From assembly GCA_022315425.1 (NCBI GenBank), contig JAIUPT010000036.1, positions 1,227,809-1,291,808 of the forward strand: a stretch of DNA of 64,000 bases, given 5' to 3'. Numbering within the stretch: position 1 is the stretch's first letter; each line of letters begins with the position of its first letter. The position numbers were made by a program, and so were the translations under genes. The stretch comes from Pseudevernia furfuracea (taxonomy: Eukaryota; Ascomycota; Lecanoromycetes; Lecanorales; Parmeliaceae). The notes beneath the pieces were generated by a model that had not been told where the DNA came from, ran no database searches, and saw only the letters and a list, made by a program, of their open reading frames with translations. Of this stretch, positions 34,169-45,635 are shown one piece after another.

Positions 34169-35560
34169 ATGTTTTCTGGCCTTTTCTTACTAGCCATCAT
34201 GGCAGTGCCCAAAGCCATGGCATTCCCATGGGTGGCCAGCATGTCTGGCATCAGATCTGCCTCTGAGATTGAAGCTCAACTCGCCAAACGCCAAACGACC
34301 TGCCCGTTCAATGCGAATCACGTGCCAGCTGCCCCTATCACGTCGCAGTTCCCCTATGCAGGTGCCCAGAACGGACTCCCCAGTACACTCCCTGGGAACT
34401 TCCTAGTGCCCGCCAACGGAGACACTGCCCATGCATTTGTGCCTCCGGGGCCCAACGATATTCGAGGACCCTGTCCCGGCCTGAATACTGCGGCGAACCA
34501 CAACGTTCGTCTTCAGAGCCCATCAGCTTGAGGGTTTACTTCACTGACGTTCGAACAGTTCATTAGCCACGACGGTATCACAACCTACGCAGAGCTACTC
34601 GATGCGCAGCAGAACATCTATAATGTTGGCTACGATCTTGCGGTCTTTCTAGCAGTCCTCGGCGTTGGCCTAGACGGCGACCCAATTACAGAGAAAATGT
34701 CGATCGGATGTGATGCCACAAGTCGAACGTCAGCCACCGGTTCGCTTCTAGGCGCCGAAGGCGGTTTGGATACTCACAACGCACGTATTCCCTGCTCCTG
34801 ACTCCCTAGATCTTTGCACTAACCTGAAATCCAGAAATTCGAAGGAGACGCATCTCTAACACGCGCTGACTTCTTCTTCGGCGACGACTACACATTCAAC
34901 GACACCTACTTCGCCCAGATGACCGCGCTCGCCTAAAACGGAAGCTTAAAGACCGACGTCATCCACAGCTACTCGTATAATCAAAGCGTTCTGGCCCAAC
35001 ACCAATTCAACCGCTATCAGAACTCCAAAGCCACAAATCCCAACTTTTTCTTCGGACCCAAGGCGATCATACTCTACGGCGCTGCAAGCTTCCTCTACGA
35101 GCTCTTCCCTTCCCATGGACCTGACGGGGCGCCTGCCTTTATCGACATTGGCGCTTTCTACGGCACCACCAATCCCGACGTAAACGGCAACGTCGTGTTC
35201 AACGATACTGAGCATATCCCCACCGGCGGACCAGGTTGGTTCGCCCGCACCGACGCCTACAACCTCAGCGCTCTTGTTCTTCAAGTCATTGATTTGTACA
35301 CTCCGCACCCCGTCCTCTTTGGCGGCAATGTCGGGGTTGGGAATTTCGACGCGCTCAGCTGGGGCAGCGCCATCTCCAACGGCGAGCTGAACCTCGACGA
35401 GCAAGACATACTCTGCCTGCTCTACCAGCTGGCGACCGACAATGCGCCTGATAGCTTGAGTTCGGTTTTGACCCTACCGAGTGAGGTTTTGAACTTCACT
35501 ACTGCCAAGCTTAATCCTATTTTCGCGAACAGCGGTTGCACGCTGGCCTCGCCTTTGTAG
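34169..35560 (+). pseudogene. Unspecific peroxygenase/chloroperoxidase (Peroxidase_2) with premature stop
   Basis: Exons 34169-34504, 34559-34780 and 34835-35560 give a 427-codon reading. Introns are 54 nt each; the first has a GTTCGT donor, the second needs a GC donor (GCACGT) to keep phase. The family catalyses H2O2-dependent oxygenation through heme bound by cysteine. Visible are a signal peptide (MFSGLFLLAIMAVPKAMA), a KR site before the mature part, the heme-thiolate motif RGPCPGLNTAANHN with Cys102, SHDGIT, and the EGDASLTR motif (Glu189 region) split by intron 2. Codon 220 is TAA at 34934-34936, in the position where a Gln or Lys codon would fit. Downstream the frame is intact and well conserved (FFFGPKAIILYGAASFLYEL, PAFIDIGAFYG) to the TAG at 35560. 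Without readthrough the product would lose its C-terminal half. A sequencing error cannot be excluded. Confidence 0.85.
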
Positions 35561-35879
35561 ATGCTCGAGGTTGACAGCAGTTGTTGAAATGGAGAGATGT
35601 GGCGAAGAATGTGTGCATTGCCGATCGTTTATTGCGGACTGTCAGTTACGGGTTGTTGCTTGCGGATTGTTACATAGCGAAAGTTCGTGTCAGGGGGAGA
35701 AGCGATTTGTAGTCTAGCCAAGTACGTTGTTAAGTCTGAAAAGCGAAGTATTCAACTCTTCTAGAAACCCTAGCTCTCGCAAATTTCTCCAAACTCTTTA
35801 ATCGGCGCATCGGCCCACCCAATGATGAAAAGCTGTGTTCATGGATATTATATCGTGCTAGCCTAAATGTAGCCTCTCC
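35561..35879. other. 3' flank of the peroxygenase-like gene
   Basis: No gene seen; presumably 3' untranslated and spacer DNA. Confidence 0.4.
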
Positions 35880-36245
35880 TACTCCTTTGGGCAAAGAAGC
35901 AAAATTCTCGCGATGGCCAAGACGTCCCGCTGGCCAAACAGCGAGATACATCTATCCTTGGTTCGGCTGGTCTTCGACTGGCAGGGCGACACACGGCACG
36001 CTCGTTCACAGTCATTGCATGCATCAATCGTGAGCCAGCACTCCATTGCGAGATATATGGGCCCACAGATCGCACCAGACTTTCGTAACAAATAGTCAAT
36101 TGGAGCGATGATCTGCTTCTCCATATAGCCTGGTAATGCTTGCTCCGTATCTGAGCATTGATGAGCAGCCGCAAGGGCGAATGCACCGAAGATTGCGTTT
36201 ATAGGACATGAAATAGAACCTGGTACATTAGCTGTGTAGTCGAAT
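35880..36245 (-). pseudogene. Unrecognised minus-strand coding relic
   Basis: One minus frame is open for about 115 codons: NYTANVPGSISCPINAIFGA, then FALAAAHQCSDTEQALPG, KQIIAPIDYLLRKSGAICGP, IYLAMECWLTIDACNDCERA, ending at a TAA near 35880. It has six or more cysteines and mature-secreted-protein composition but no ATG start; a TAA precedes it near 36243. It may be the last exon of a broken secreted protein gene. No family recognised. Confidence 0.3.
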
Positions 36246-36418
36246 TAGATATACTCGGGGTTGTAAAAGTAATAGGCTAGGGGGCACGTCTAGGCGCCTA
36301 TGGAACTGCAGGCTCTGGAGCCTTTGATTGTTGTAGTCTTTCCCTACGAAGTCATGAGATATTGATCGGTTTCCAAAGGTGGCTTCTGACTCGCCTCTGG
36401 CTATTTCGGAAGAGTTAC

Positions 36419-36910
36419 ATGTCACTCGTCCAGGACATTCTTGTACAACTGGGGCGGCGCCTTGTTGAAGTGCGCTTCTTCCATGGCCACATTTACCCTG
36501 CAATCAAATTGGGCGTAGACATCGTCCACAATTTCCAAATGGTATATGGAACGTCCTACCCCTCTACTGTCGACAGTTTCAGCCTTTCGTCATCCATGTA
36601 TGTGGCCACTGGAGACGGTGCCGCAGTCATGACCGTCATTGGGAATGCTTCCCAGTTGAAGCTCCCTGACATGATAGAGCCCACCGCCAAGGTAGACCTA
36701 TCCCATTTTGTGTCCACAGTTTCGTCTGGCTCTTCGAGACCCTGGATATTCCACACAGCCTTGGTTACTATCGTAGATAGGGCTGTAAATGTCCATATCA
36801 AGCAGGTCATTGGCCCGGGCTGGTTCCAGACAAGCACTCGCGCCCCTGGAAGATCTTCTAGGTCTCGGCGGACAGGGCCCTCTGGTGTTAAGCAGGCACT
36901 GTTACTCTAG
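36419..36910 (+). CDS. Doubtful ORF, 163 residues
   Basis: ATG 36419 opens a frame of 163 codons (MSLVQDILVQLGRRLVEVRF, later DGAAVMTVIGNASQLKLPDM and ending in an Arg/Ser-rich tail). No domain, signal peptide or intron was recognised. The antisense frame over the same DNA is also open for 94 codons, which lowers confidence. The length is close to what chance gives in a window of this size. Confidence 0.25.
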   Translation: MSLVQDILVQLGRRLVEVRFFHGHIYPAIKLGVDIVHNFQMVYGTSYPSTVDSFSLSSSMYVATGDGAAVMTVIGNASQLKLPDMIEPTAKVDLSHFVSTVSSGSSRPWIFHTALVTIVDRAVNVHIKQVIGPGWFQTSTRAPGRSSRSRRTGPSGVKQALLL

Positions 36911-39292
36911 GCCTGGCTTGTAGATGCGAGTGCATGTAGTCTCAATCGTTCCAGTATATCCATAAGCTCGAGAAGAGCCGTCCATCTCCCCTATCTGACA
37001 TCGTCTTTCTCCTCCTTCGACCAAATATCCAGACAGAGCTTCCGCGTAATACTAGTATCAACATGGCTCAGAGCCATTGCGCGCCCATCGTATCCCTCTC
37101 GTTTCAGTCTTTTAGAATTCTATTGTCGTGTAAGCGTATGGCAGGCTTCGTCGAGGCGAGTGTGTTGTTCCTCGGCTGTACTGTTTTGGTGCAGATTTCT
37201 GTGGGGAAAATGTGTCAGCACGGTCATTGCTCAATTTGTCGACGCCATCGACTCGAGGAATGCTCACCGGCTGGGTTGAACTTCATTAAAGAAGCTTATG
37301 GTTCTCCCGCTGCTGATCGCGAATCAACGAGCGCTTCCAGAACCATTCCGGTCATTCATTCTCGTTCTATCGTCTTGGACTCTTGATCTCGTTCTGGCGC
37401 TTGCACGTTGCCCAAGCTGCCGAAGCGAAGGGCCCAGTCATCATCCTCTATAGCAAAAGCATCATCATGAATACTGCGAATCGTAGATAGGCCTTGGAAG
37501 TGGGCAATGCGATGTTCAGAGGCTTGAGATGGGAGCCTGGAGGACGCGCCAAGCATCAGCCTTACGGAGTACTCGTCACTGGAGTACTCGTCACTGTTCC
37601 GTCCTCTTCAATTGCTTCTTCATCCTTGGGAAGTACAGTCTTCCAATCTACTGCCTGGCCCTTATCGTACACAAGCTGTTGTCGACATGGTATAATCAAT
37701 CCTCACTCCCCGTTGCTGGGGCTCCTCGCAGGCGGAAGAGGTGGTTATATGGTGGTGAGATTGCTGCTTCGCAGAAGATTGTTACCGCTTCGCGGAAGAA
37801 TGTAGCTCCCCCACTCGTCGCTGACGCTCCTCGCAGGGGGAGCTGGAGCTGGGAGAGTGGGGCAAATATTAGATGTTCATAAATACGTGCGAACGCGGCT
37901 TCTGCTCCCTCCTGCCATGCCTCCGGTCACCGCGAGACTCTACAAACTCCTACCCATACCGCTATCCTGCCTAACCTCGCTACGCCCAACCGGGAGAATC
38001 ACCGTACGCAAAACAGTGTATGCCCCAACAATTCATCGTCGCCAGTCGCCGTCGCCTTCCTGGTCACGAGCACAGATTAGGCAAAGCAGGGGAGGATAGG
38101 AATGTTGACTACACGGATACAGGCAGAAGGAGCTAGACCCTCAATTTACATCAAGAACGTTGCATACGATGGAATAACCAAGTGCATTGACAACGTCCGG
38201 CACTGTAGTGTCTTCACGGCTGGACCTTGAGGCATGGAACGGATCAGCCCAGCTTGAATATCGTCACAGCAGATGAAGCTTTTTTTTTTGGATACGGTTA
38301 GCTTCCCTCTTCCGTATTGTAGATACTTTACTTGACAAGCTGCCGTTGATGCCTCGAAGAACACTGTTCCTCCGCACTGTCGTCGCTTCGTTTCGTCTTG
38401 GGATTATCATCTCTATTGGCGTCACCGTCAGTCTATGCACGTTAGAGCATGGCGATTCCTACCCACAATACATCACCTTCATTGTCGCCTCCAACGGACA
38501 CCTCGTCACTCAGAGCCCACAAGAACACCTTCCCCTGCCTCTGCCTTCTCCCTCCACCTTGCCTCCTGTCCGCCCGAAGCTAAAATCACACGTCTCAGGT
38601 GTTTACAATGCCGGAGACGCTCAAGGCCGTGACGCCGGGCTTGTTGCAAAGATCACTCAAGAGGAGTCGGGGACAGGTTATCTACTACATTGGTGTGAGG
38701 CGGATTGGTGCAGACGTGGGGACATGTACTGATCTCGTCGCCCATTCGCCACAAGCCGCATCTGCACGAGCATGTAACCGCATCCTTGGCCCATTCATAG
38801 CACGCCGGTGTAGTGGAAATTTGTTCTCCTACAATACACTGTTTGAAGCTGCCGTCTGGACACTATCCGCGACCTACCAGCATTCAGCCCTAGGCACTGC
38901 ATGACTATAAGACAGGCTTGGACCCGGAAAAGCCGGTGATGGGATGCTGGAATGCTTCTTGAAATATTACATGTTTGAAATTTGTGCGGAACTGGGGAAA
39001 GTGGAGAAATGCATGGTGTGGCATGGCCTTTTCCGTTGATCCATTGAGGCTAAATTCGTCAATTTAGCCTTATTGTCTCTGTAACGCTCCCATTGACTCT
39101 TGCTAGCCACTTCTCCTACTATATCATAGGCACGTACCTGAGCTACTCGTACTCCCTAGGGTTTGGTTAGTTGCTACCCCGCACTTCTCCACACCCTTTG
39201 CCATTTGCCGATCATTGAAGTGGAGTAGTCTCCATTATCATACCGCATGCAGTCTAGCTAACCGTTTATCTAGCCTCAATTCTCGTATTGAA
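36911..39292. other. Gene-poor stretch with low-complexity coding-like patches
   Basis: No supported gene. At 37700-37880 several frames give Arg/Ala/Gly-rich sequence over a locally repetitive stretch (GCTCCTCGCAGG occurs twice, about 37727 and 37829). A plus frame from ATG 38349 (128 codons to 38732) starts with a hydrophobic segment (FRLGIIISIGVTVSLC) but has no further support. Confidence 0.35.
37566..37595. repeat. Two perfect tandem 15-bp units
   Basis: GGAGTACTCGTCACT occurs twice back to back. Confidence 0.9.
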
Positions 39293-41431
39293 ATGTCCGG
39301 TAAGTTGTAACCGTTGAGCGTGCCGAATCATGCGGATCATCATGGCCCAGGAATATGATTATCCATGTGCCGTGGGGATCATTGGTTATTGGGCATGGAT
39401 ATTTATCTGCCAAGCTCGTCTCTTCTTTTTCTTTTTGCCTTTTTTTCCGTTTCCCTTTCTTCTTGTCAGTCTATTGCTTCCGGAAGCCCTCGCACAGGTT
39501 GTGCGGCTCTGCCAAGTACTATTGCCATCTCTTAGTCCTGCCCGTCATGCATATGCCAAAGATCTACAATGTCTACTTCCTGGCCATCATCGCCACGGTT
39601 GGCGGCATGCTGTGGGTTGCTCATGCTCCTCTTATACTAATAACCCCTGACTCATACTTTCTAGCTTCGGTTTCGACATTTCCTCAATCTCAGCCATCAT
39701 CGGAACGAACCAATATGTGGAGTACTTCAACAATCCCTCCGGTACCACCCAAGGTGGCATCGGTGCCGCCCTTGCCGGTGGCTCAGTAATTGGTGCCATA
39801 ATGGCAGGTCCCGTATCCAACCGCATCGGACGGCGTGATGCCATCGCCTTTGCCTGCTTTTGGTGGTTGCTTGGGACCGCTATCCAAGCAGGCTGTAACG
39901 GCGTTGGCATGCTAGTTGCTGGTCGGTTCATAAACGGTATCTGTGTTGGGATCACGTCTTCGCAGGTCCCGGTGTACCTGGTTGAGATTACGAAGAAAGA
40001 GAGGAGAGGTTCTATTGTTGTCATTCAACAGTGGGCCATTGAATGGGGTATCTTTATTATGTATTTTGCCGGTTATGGTATGCTGCCTCCCTAGCATTCT
40101 AGCTCCCTTCATGCCGCGATCCGTTTCTATGATCATACTTTTCGAGTAGCTGAGGCTATGAGCTTCCGGTATAAGCTGACCCCGCAACCTTCATTAGGCT
40201 GCTCTTTCATTGCGGGAACGAAATCGTTTAGGACTGCTTGGGCTATCCAATTCATCCCGTGTGTCTTCCTTCTAGCCGGCCTTCCCTTCCTGCCGAGGTC
40301 TCCACGCTGGCTTGCAAAGGTTGGACGCGTTGATGAGGCCATCGAGATTCTTGCCCGCATTCAAGCTGGAGGGGATTTGAATGATCCGCTTGTAGTGGCT
40401 GAGTGGGAAGAAATTACCACGATTTTAGCGGCTGAGCGAGGTAAGAACCCATCAGATTCACCGTCTACAATTTCCGTTTGCCGCTCTTTATCACGATATC
40501 TTTGTGGATACCTCACCCCTTGACGTTGTGCCTACACCAACTCTCATCTTACAAGACAACAAATACTTAATCAAACTTCTCTGTAGCTGGCCAACAAGGC
40601 TGGCGCCGGTTCGTGCAAAACGGCATGTGGAAGCGTACCTTTGCCGGAATGTCTGTGCAAGCGTGGCAACAGCTTTCTGGCGCAAACGTCATGACATACT
40701 ATGTGGTTTACATCTTCGACATGGCCGGGCTAACCGGAAACATCGGACTCATTTCGTCTGGAATTCAATACGCCATCTTCATCATCGGGACAGCCGCTAC
40801 GTTCTTCTTCATCGATGTGACTGGTCGTAGGCCCCTCCTTATCTACGGGGCCGTCGGCATGGGCATCTGCATGTTTGTCGTTGGTGGTGTACTGGGTTCG
40901 TATGGCACACCGCTTCCGAACGGTCTCAAGGGAAATCTCAGCGTCAAGGTCCAGGTGACTGGCCCGCCTGCAAACACCGTCATCGCTTTCTGCTATCTAT
41001 TGGTGCTTACATACTCCATTACCTTGGCGCCTATCGCCTGGGTTTATGCCGCCGAAGTATGGTCACTTGAGACCCGTGCCACAGGTATGGCGCTGGCCTC
41101 AATCGCAAACTGGCTCTTCAACTTCGCCATCGGCTTCTTTATCCCGCCCGGCTTTGAACATATCTCGTGGAAACTTTTCATCATCTTCGGCGTGCTGTGT
41201 TTTGGCGCCGCGGTGCAGGCGTTCTTGACGTATCCGGAAACAGCGGGCAAGACAATTGAGGAGATTGAAATGCTATTCAGCAAAGGGGCGATCAAGCCAT
41301 GGAAGACGAAGCCTGGGAATAGTTTGTTGGATGCGAAAATTGAGAAGGTCAAGGCGCAGCATAAGGGTATCGGGGTTGTGGCGGGTGAGAAGACTGGGGT
41401 TACGCAACAGGAGTATGCACGGGAGGTCTAG
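39293..41431 (+). CDS. MFS sugar transporter
   Basis: Twelve-helix major facilitator of the fungal sugar-porter family, plasma membrane. Core exons are 39536-39611, 39665-40077, 40198-40440 and 40587-41431. Introns are GTGGGT..CTAG (53 nt), GTATGC..TTAG (120 nt) and GTAAGA..GTAG (146 nt), all joined in phase. A tiny first exon 39293-39299 (ATG TCC G) with a GTAAGT donor joins in phase to 39536 and gives MSVLPVMHMPKIYN; without it translation would start at ATG 39547 or 39553. The protein has about 519-527 residues. Family motifs are intact: GGMLFGFDISS in helix 1, NRIGRR after helix 2, GRFINGICVGITSSQVPVY, PRSPRWL at the end of helix 6, QQLSGANVMTYY in helix 7, DVTGRR, and PETAGKTIEEIE after helix 12. 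The substrate is probably a hexose or related sugar. No decay is seen. Confidence 0.9.
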
Positions 41432-42634
41432 GCTAAAGTTGCTTGAGATGGATCGCGGCCGAGTCGCTTCGAGTAAGTAAGAGGGAGAAAGAAATTTACG
41501 AGTGATGGGGTTGAAGGATGCTTTTGATCAAGAGGCAGCACTGTAGATACTTGGTGACACTGGAAAAAACCATATTTATACTTACTATATATATCAATCT
41601 CGAGTGTGTTCGTCCGTCATTTTTCGCTACTGTGTTGGGCTACCTGTATTTCTTCTCCGTCATCATTAATATTGGCCCGGGTGCATAATGCCAAGGATTC
41701 TACGAATGCTCAGTGCACGCTTGGGGGACCAATCGCATCACCGTGCGTGCAGCAGCTGTATCTCCGTGTCATGCAAGGTTCTTGGTGGCTTCTTCGTTTC
41801 AATTCAAGATGGTGGAGAACATTATGAGCATGTATCCGTACCTAATAATGATTCGAAGCCAATAGCCATGCCGCCACCGTGCAGGTGCCCCTAAGTTTCA
41901 AACGCGCTTCAAACAGTTGACAGTTTGAAACTCAAGCCACGCCACGCTACGCCACTTTTTTCCCTCCTTTTCTGCCTTTTCTGCGCTCTACGACGAGCCT
42001 CTGACCCTATCATATAATAGCGCGACCTAGCTAGGAGAAAGAACCTGAATCGAAATCATGGAACACGATTTGATTGGAAGACAAGGAGAATTTAAGGAGA
42101 AGATGCCGCTTCTTGTGTGCTTTTGCTGGTGTGCTTTGCAGTTTGCCACACTGATCTGCGCTTAGAAGGTCAAAGTCTAGTGCACGTCCACGATTTGGTG
42201 ATTATGCGAGGTTGAATCTTAGCGATGCAGCTACCTGCCGAAACATTTATTTCCTGCGTCTCGGATTCCAAAAAAAACGTGTGTTGCCCTTGAAACTGTG
42301 GGAAAATCCTCTTAATCCTTCCCTCGTGTACAGATCCTGCAGACTGTAATCTGCGACTGACTTGAATCTCCGATCGCTTGCAGAACAATGATTATTCTCC
42401 GATTCCGCTTAAAGTTCTTTCCTTGTAGAATTAGTGTTTTGTCCCCTCTCAGACAGAGGACTTTTTTACAGCTATACTCTACCACGTACATCTACTCAAA
42501 ATCCACCATTCTACCTTCACCTTTTGCTACCTCCCCGACTACTATCCCTGCCAGCCTGGCGCACAGCTCTTCGTAGAACAATATGTCAGACCTTGTGCTT
42601 ACCATCTAAGTCCAGCATCTTCACCAACCCAACC
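41432..42634. other. Intergenic region
   Basis: No supported gene. The 3' flank of the transporter gene and the upstream region of the rhodopsin-domain gene. CACGCCACGCTACGCCAC near 41938-41955 is a short degenerate tandem motif. Confidence 0.4.
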
Positions 42635-44493
42635 ATGTCGGGGCCATCTAGCATGTCAGGCCCGCCGCCGGCACTCATGAACAAGCCGGGATTCAATCTG
42701 TATGCCGACCAAGGCGATAAGATACTCGGAACAATGATAGCCCTCATCGTTCTTGCCTCCACCTTTGTTGCCTTACGTCTGATCTCGAGGCACCTTGCTC
42801 GTGCCGGCTTTTGGGTGAGTGATATAGTGTTCCTGATGGAAAGGAAGAACGCACTACTGACACATTGACTCTCACGGCAGTGGGATGATGTCCTGATGGT
42901 ATTAGCATTGGTACGCTTCAGACTCTGCTCACCATAGTTGATTAGATCGCCTTCTAATCACCGCTTACAGCTTCTTGCCGTAGCGCCTTGCATCTGTAGT
43001 ATTGTCGGTCGGTCAAATTCTCCAATACCAAGCATGCACAGGGGATATGGGATTGACGACGAATGTAGCTGTTAAGCATGTTGGTTTTGGCAAGCACATC
43101 TACGTCTTTCATGGCCAAATGGGTGCAACGGAAGCTGCCACAGGCTATTTTCACATACTCTATTTTTTCACAATATTCTTTACCTTGGCCACCGGTGCAA
43201 CCAAGCTTGCAATGTAGGTCACCCTCCATTCATCAACCTTCAGCGCCGAGTTTCAAGCTTGCTAACCGGTCTCCTCCCCCCTTAGACTGGCCTTTTACCG
43301 TCGCATATTCCCGATCGCAGAGCTAAAGCTCATCTTGACCGTTATCACCACCGTGGTTATTTTGTATACTGTGGCCGTTGCGACACTCGTCATCTTCCAA
43401 TGGTACGTATCCCGAATTCGGACCCTCCGCCGCAAGAGCGACTAACGATTCAGCCATCCGATTCGGAAATTTTGGGAGCCCGAGCAACCTGGCTTCTGCA
43501 TAAGCCCCGTGAAAAATTTGATCGTAACTGGGTCCGTCAATACCCTGCTAGACTTTGTGATTGCTTGCTTGGTAAAACCACTCCGGCCTCCCATTCAGTC
43601 AACTCCTGATCTCTTATGTAGCCTGTACCTTTCCTGTGGCGACTGCGGACTTCTACTCGGCAAAAAGGTATCTTGACCGGTATCTTCCTGACAGCTGGAT
43701 TGTAAGTCCAAACTCGCTTCCATTTTCCCCCGCGCCTCCCCCCCCCCCCAATCTACCGCTCATCGAAATCACAGTGTCTGCATCGTCAGTATTGTTCGAA
43801 TCATCAGCTACACATTAGTTGATCCACACGATATCACATGTAAGACCCCCTGTCCACCACTTTTTTCCTGACAACCCCCCTTTATATCCAGCTGACGGTG
43901 CAACTCTAGGGAACTTTGTCGGTGTCTCAATCTGGTCTGCTGTGGAGCCCATCGCCGGTATCCTTGGGGCCGTAAGTACCACTATTGAACTCTTTGTTCG
44001 AGAACGAAAATCTCCGAAATCCTCCCATTCTCTAGCTTAAGCGCCGCTGACCCTGAATCTTGAATAGTGCCTTCCGTCCCTCCGCCCGCTGCTCACCCTC
44101 CTTTTCGACAACAACGCCTATCGTTCATTCGCAGCCACCACCTCTAGGCCCTTCCAAAGCAGCACATCCTCCTCTGTCCTTAAAAGCAACCAATCTAAAA
44201 GCAAAAACAAAGACTCCACAACTTTCGCCAGACTCGAAGAGCATGATGGCGACGCGAAGACGCAAAGGCTTCCATGGCGGGATCAAAAGGGGCCTCGAAT
44301 ATACGATAGTGAAGAGGATGGCCACAACATCACTGTGTACGGCGGACGGGATCACCCTGGTCGAGGTGAAGGTGATGCAACTGAAATGGAGCGGTTGAGC
44401 GACGTGGAACCGCCAAAAGGAGTCATAAGAGTTAAGACCGAGATTTCGTTATCGAGTAGTAAGAGGTTGGATTATAACGACCGATTATATTGA
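42635..44493 (+). CDS. Fungal rhodopsin-domain integral membrane protein (7TM)
   Basis: Ten exons give 422 residues: 42635-42814, 42881-42910, 42971-42998, 43069-43213, 43286-43402, 43454-43571, 43622-43701, 43775-43839, 43892-43971, 44068-44493. All nine introns are GT..AG, 50-96 nt, and every junction keeps phase. Seven hydrophobic segments follow the fungal Rhodopsin-domain (PF20684, SAT4-like) pattern: ALIVLASTFVALRLISRHLA in TM1, a WDD motif opening TM2, GFGKHIYV, LATGATKLAILAFYRRIFP in TM3-loop, CHPIRKFW and a Cys-rich loop, NTLLDFVIACLPVPFLW in TM5, VCIVSIVRIISYTL in TM6, EPIAGILGACLPSLRPLL in TM7. The tail is Ser/Lys-rich, then acidic, ending IRVKTEISLSSS, a common feature of the family. 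These proteins are not known to bind retinal. A decayed relative lies 1.1 kb downstream in the same orientation. Confidence 0.92.
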
Positions 44494-45635
44494 TGCTACT
44501 GCGTGGCGTTATAAGGAACGCCGTTCTGATTCGACTTATTCCATCAATACATCAGTAAGGCGTTTGTGTTTCGAGATGTATCATGTCCAAAGGCTGCCAG
44601 TGCAGGCACACGACAAGGGTGAGTAGACATGAGACATGATCACGAAAGTTCACATGTACAACAAATACTTTGTGGGCAAGATTTAATGTTGATTGCTGGG
44701 GCCTCCGGATACTTGAAGAGTTGGATAGCTGATCTAACAAATCTCCACAATCGAAGATGTTCGCGATCAGTTCATGACTCTCGCTGGCAACTGCGGTTTT
44801 CTGTGAGCGAGAGCTCGAGAGGGAGTCTAAAACTTGCGATCCCCAGCCTTCAGAAGCCACAGAAAGGAACCCTTCGGCTTTGAATTGAATTCTTTTGACG
44901 TATGCAGACGTCGTGACTTAGTGGAGACAAGAACGTACGACGGGAAACATTGAGAAACTGGCGGTAACGAAGCCCGAATGCTCGATTAGCCCGCTCCCAT
45001 GACCTTGATGCTTCAGCCATTAGATCCGCAAGGAACTTACACTGGAATGCCGTTGATACGGTAGTTATTCGGAAATCCAATCGGTGTGGCACTGATCAAC
45101 GTTACCGAACCCCCATCTCGGATTGAGTCTTCAACATGGCAAATTCTACTCAAATTCCCTATTCATGCAATTCTGTTCCCCTCTGTCATACGACAACGAC
45201 GGGATTCGCTTAAATTGTTACTACTCTCTGCTCAACCAATGTACAATACTCCGTGCTTTAATTCCATACTACGATACTGAGAGTTCCAGCGTCTGTCGCC
45301 ATCGTTGAAATGGCAGGCTTTCGTAACTATGAAGGTTCTCACGCGGTCATGTTGTTCGCAGAGTGTGCGTGATCATGTGAACGCTTGCTGCTCTTGCGGT
45401 CGCGAGCCGGGCGTGGGCTCGATGGCTGCTGAAGAAGATACCGCTGGCGATCAACGATTGAGCAATCCTGGTTGCTATGGTTAGATTCCGAATCAATTAT
45501 ATCTACGAAAGTAAATTGACAGCTCGTTGCTAGCTTTGGGGGACGGGGTCGGTCGGTATAGTGATGGTGGGTCAGCAGCGTTCCTTTCACTGTTCAGCCA
45601 ATCGTGCATATCTACTCACTGGTTGTAACGCTTAG
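44494..45635. other. Intergenic region between the two rhodopsin-like genes
   Basis: No supported gene. A minus frame at 44552-44860 (GWGSQVLDSLSSSRSQKTAV) is open for 102 codons but has no ATG start and no family signal. A minus frame at 45339-45590 is also unsupported. Confidence 0.35.

Noticed and set aside
34169..44493. Secondary-metabolite cluster (peroxygenase, transporter, rhodopsin-like protein)
   Set aside because: No PKS, NRPS, terpene cyclase or tailoring set; the peroxygenase is broken and spacing is large. Proximity alone is not evidence.
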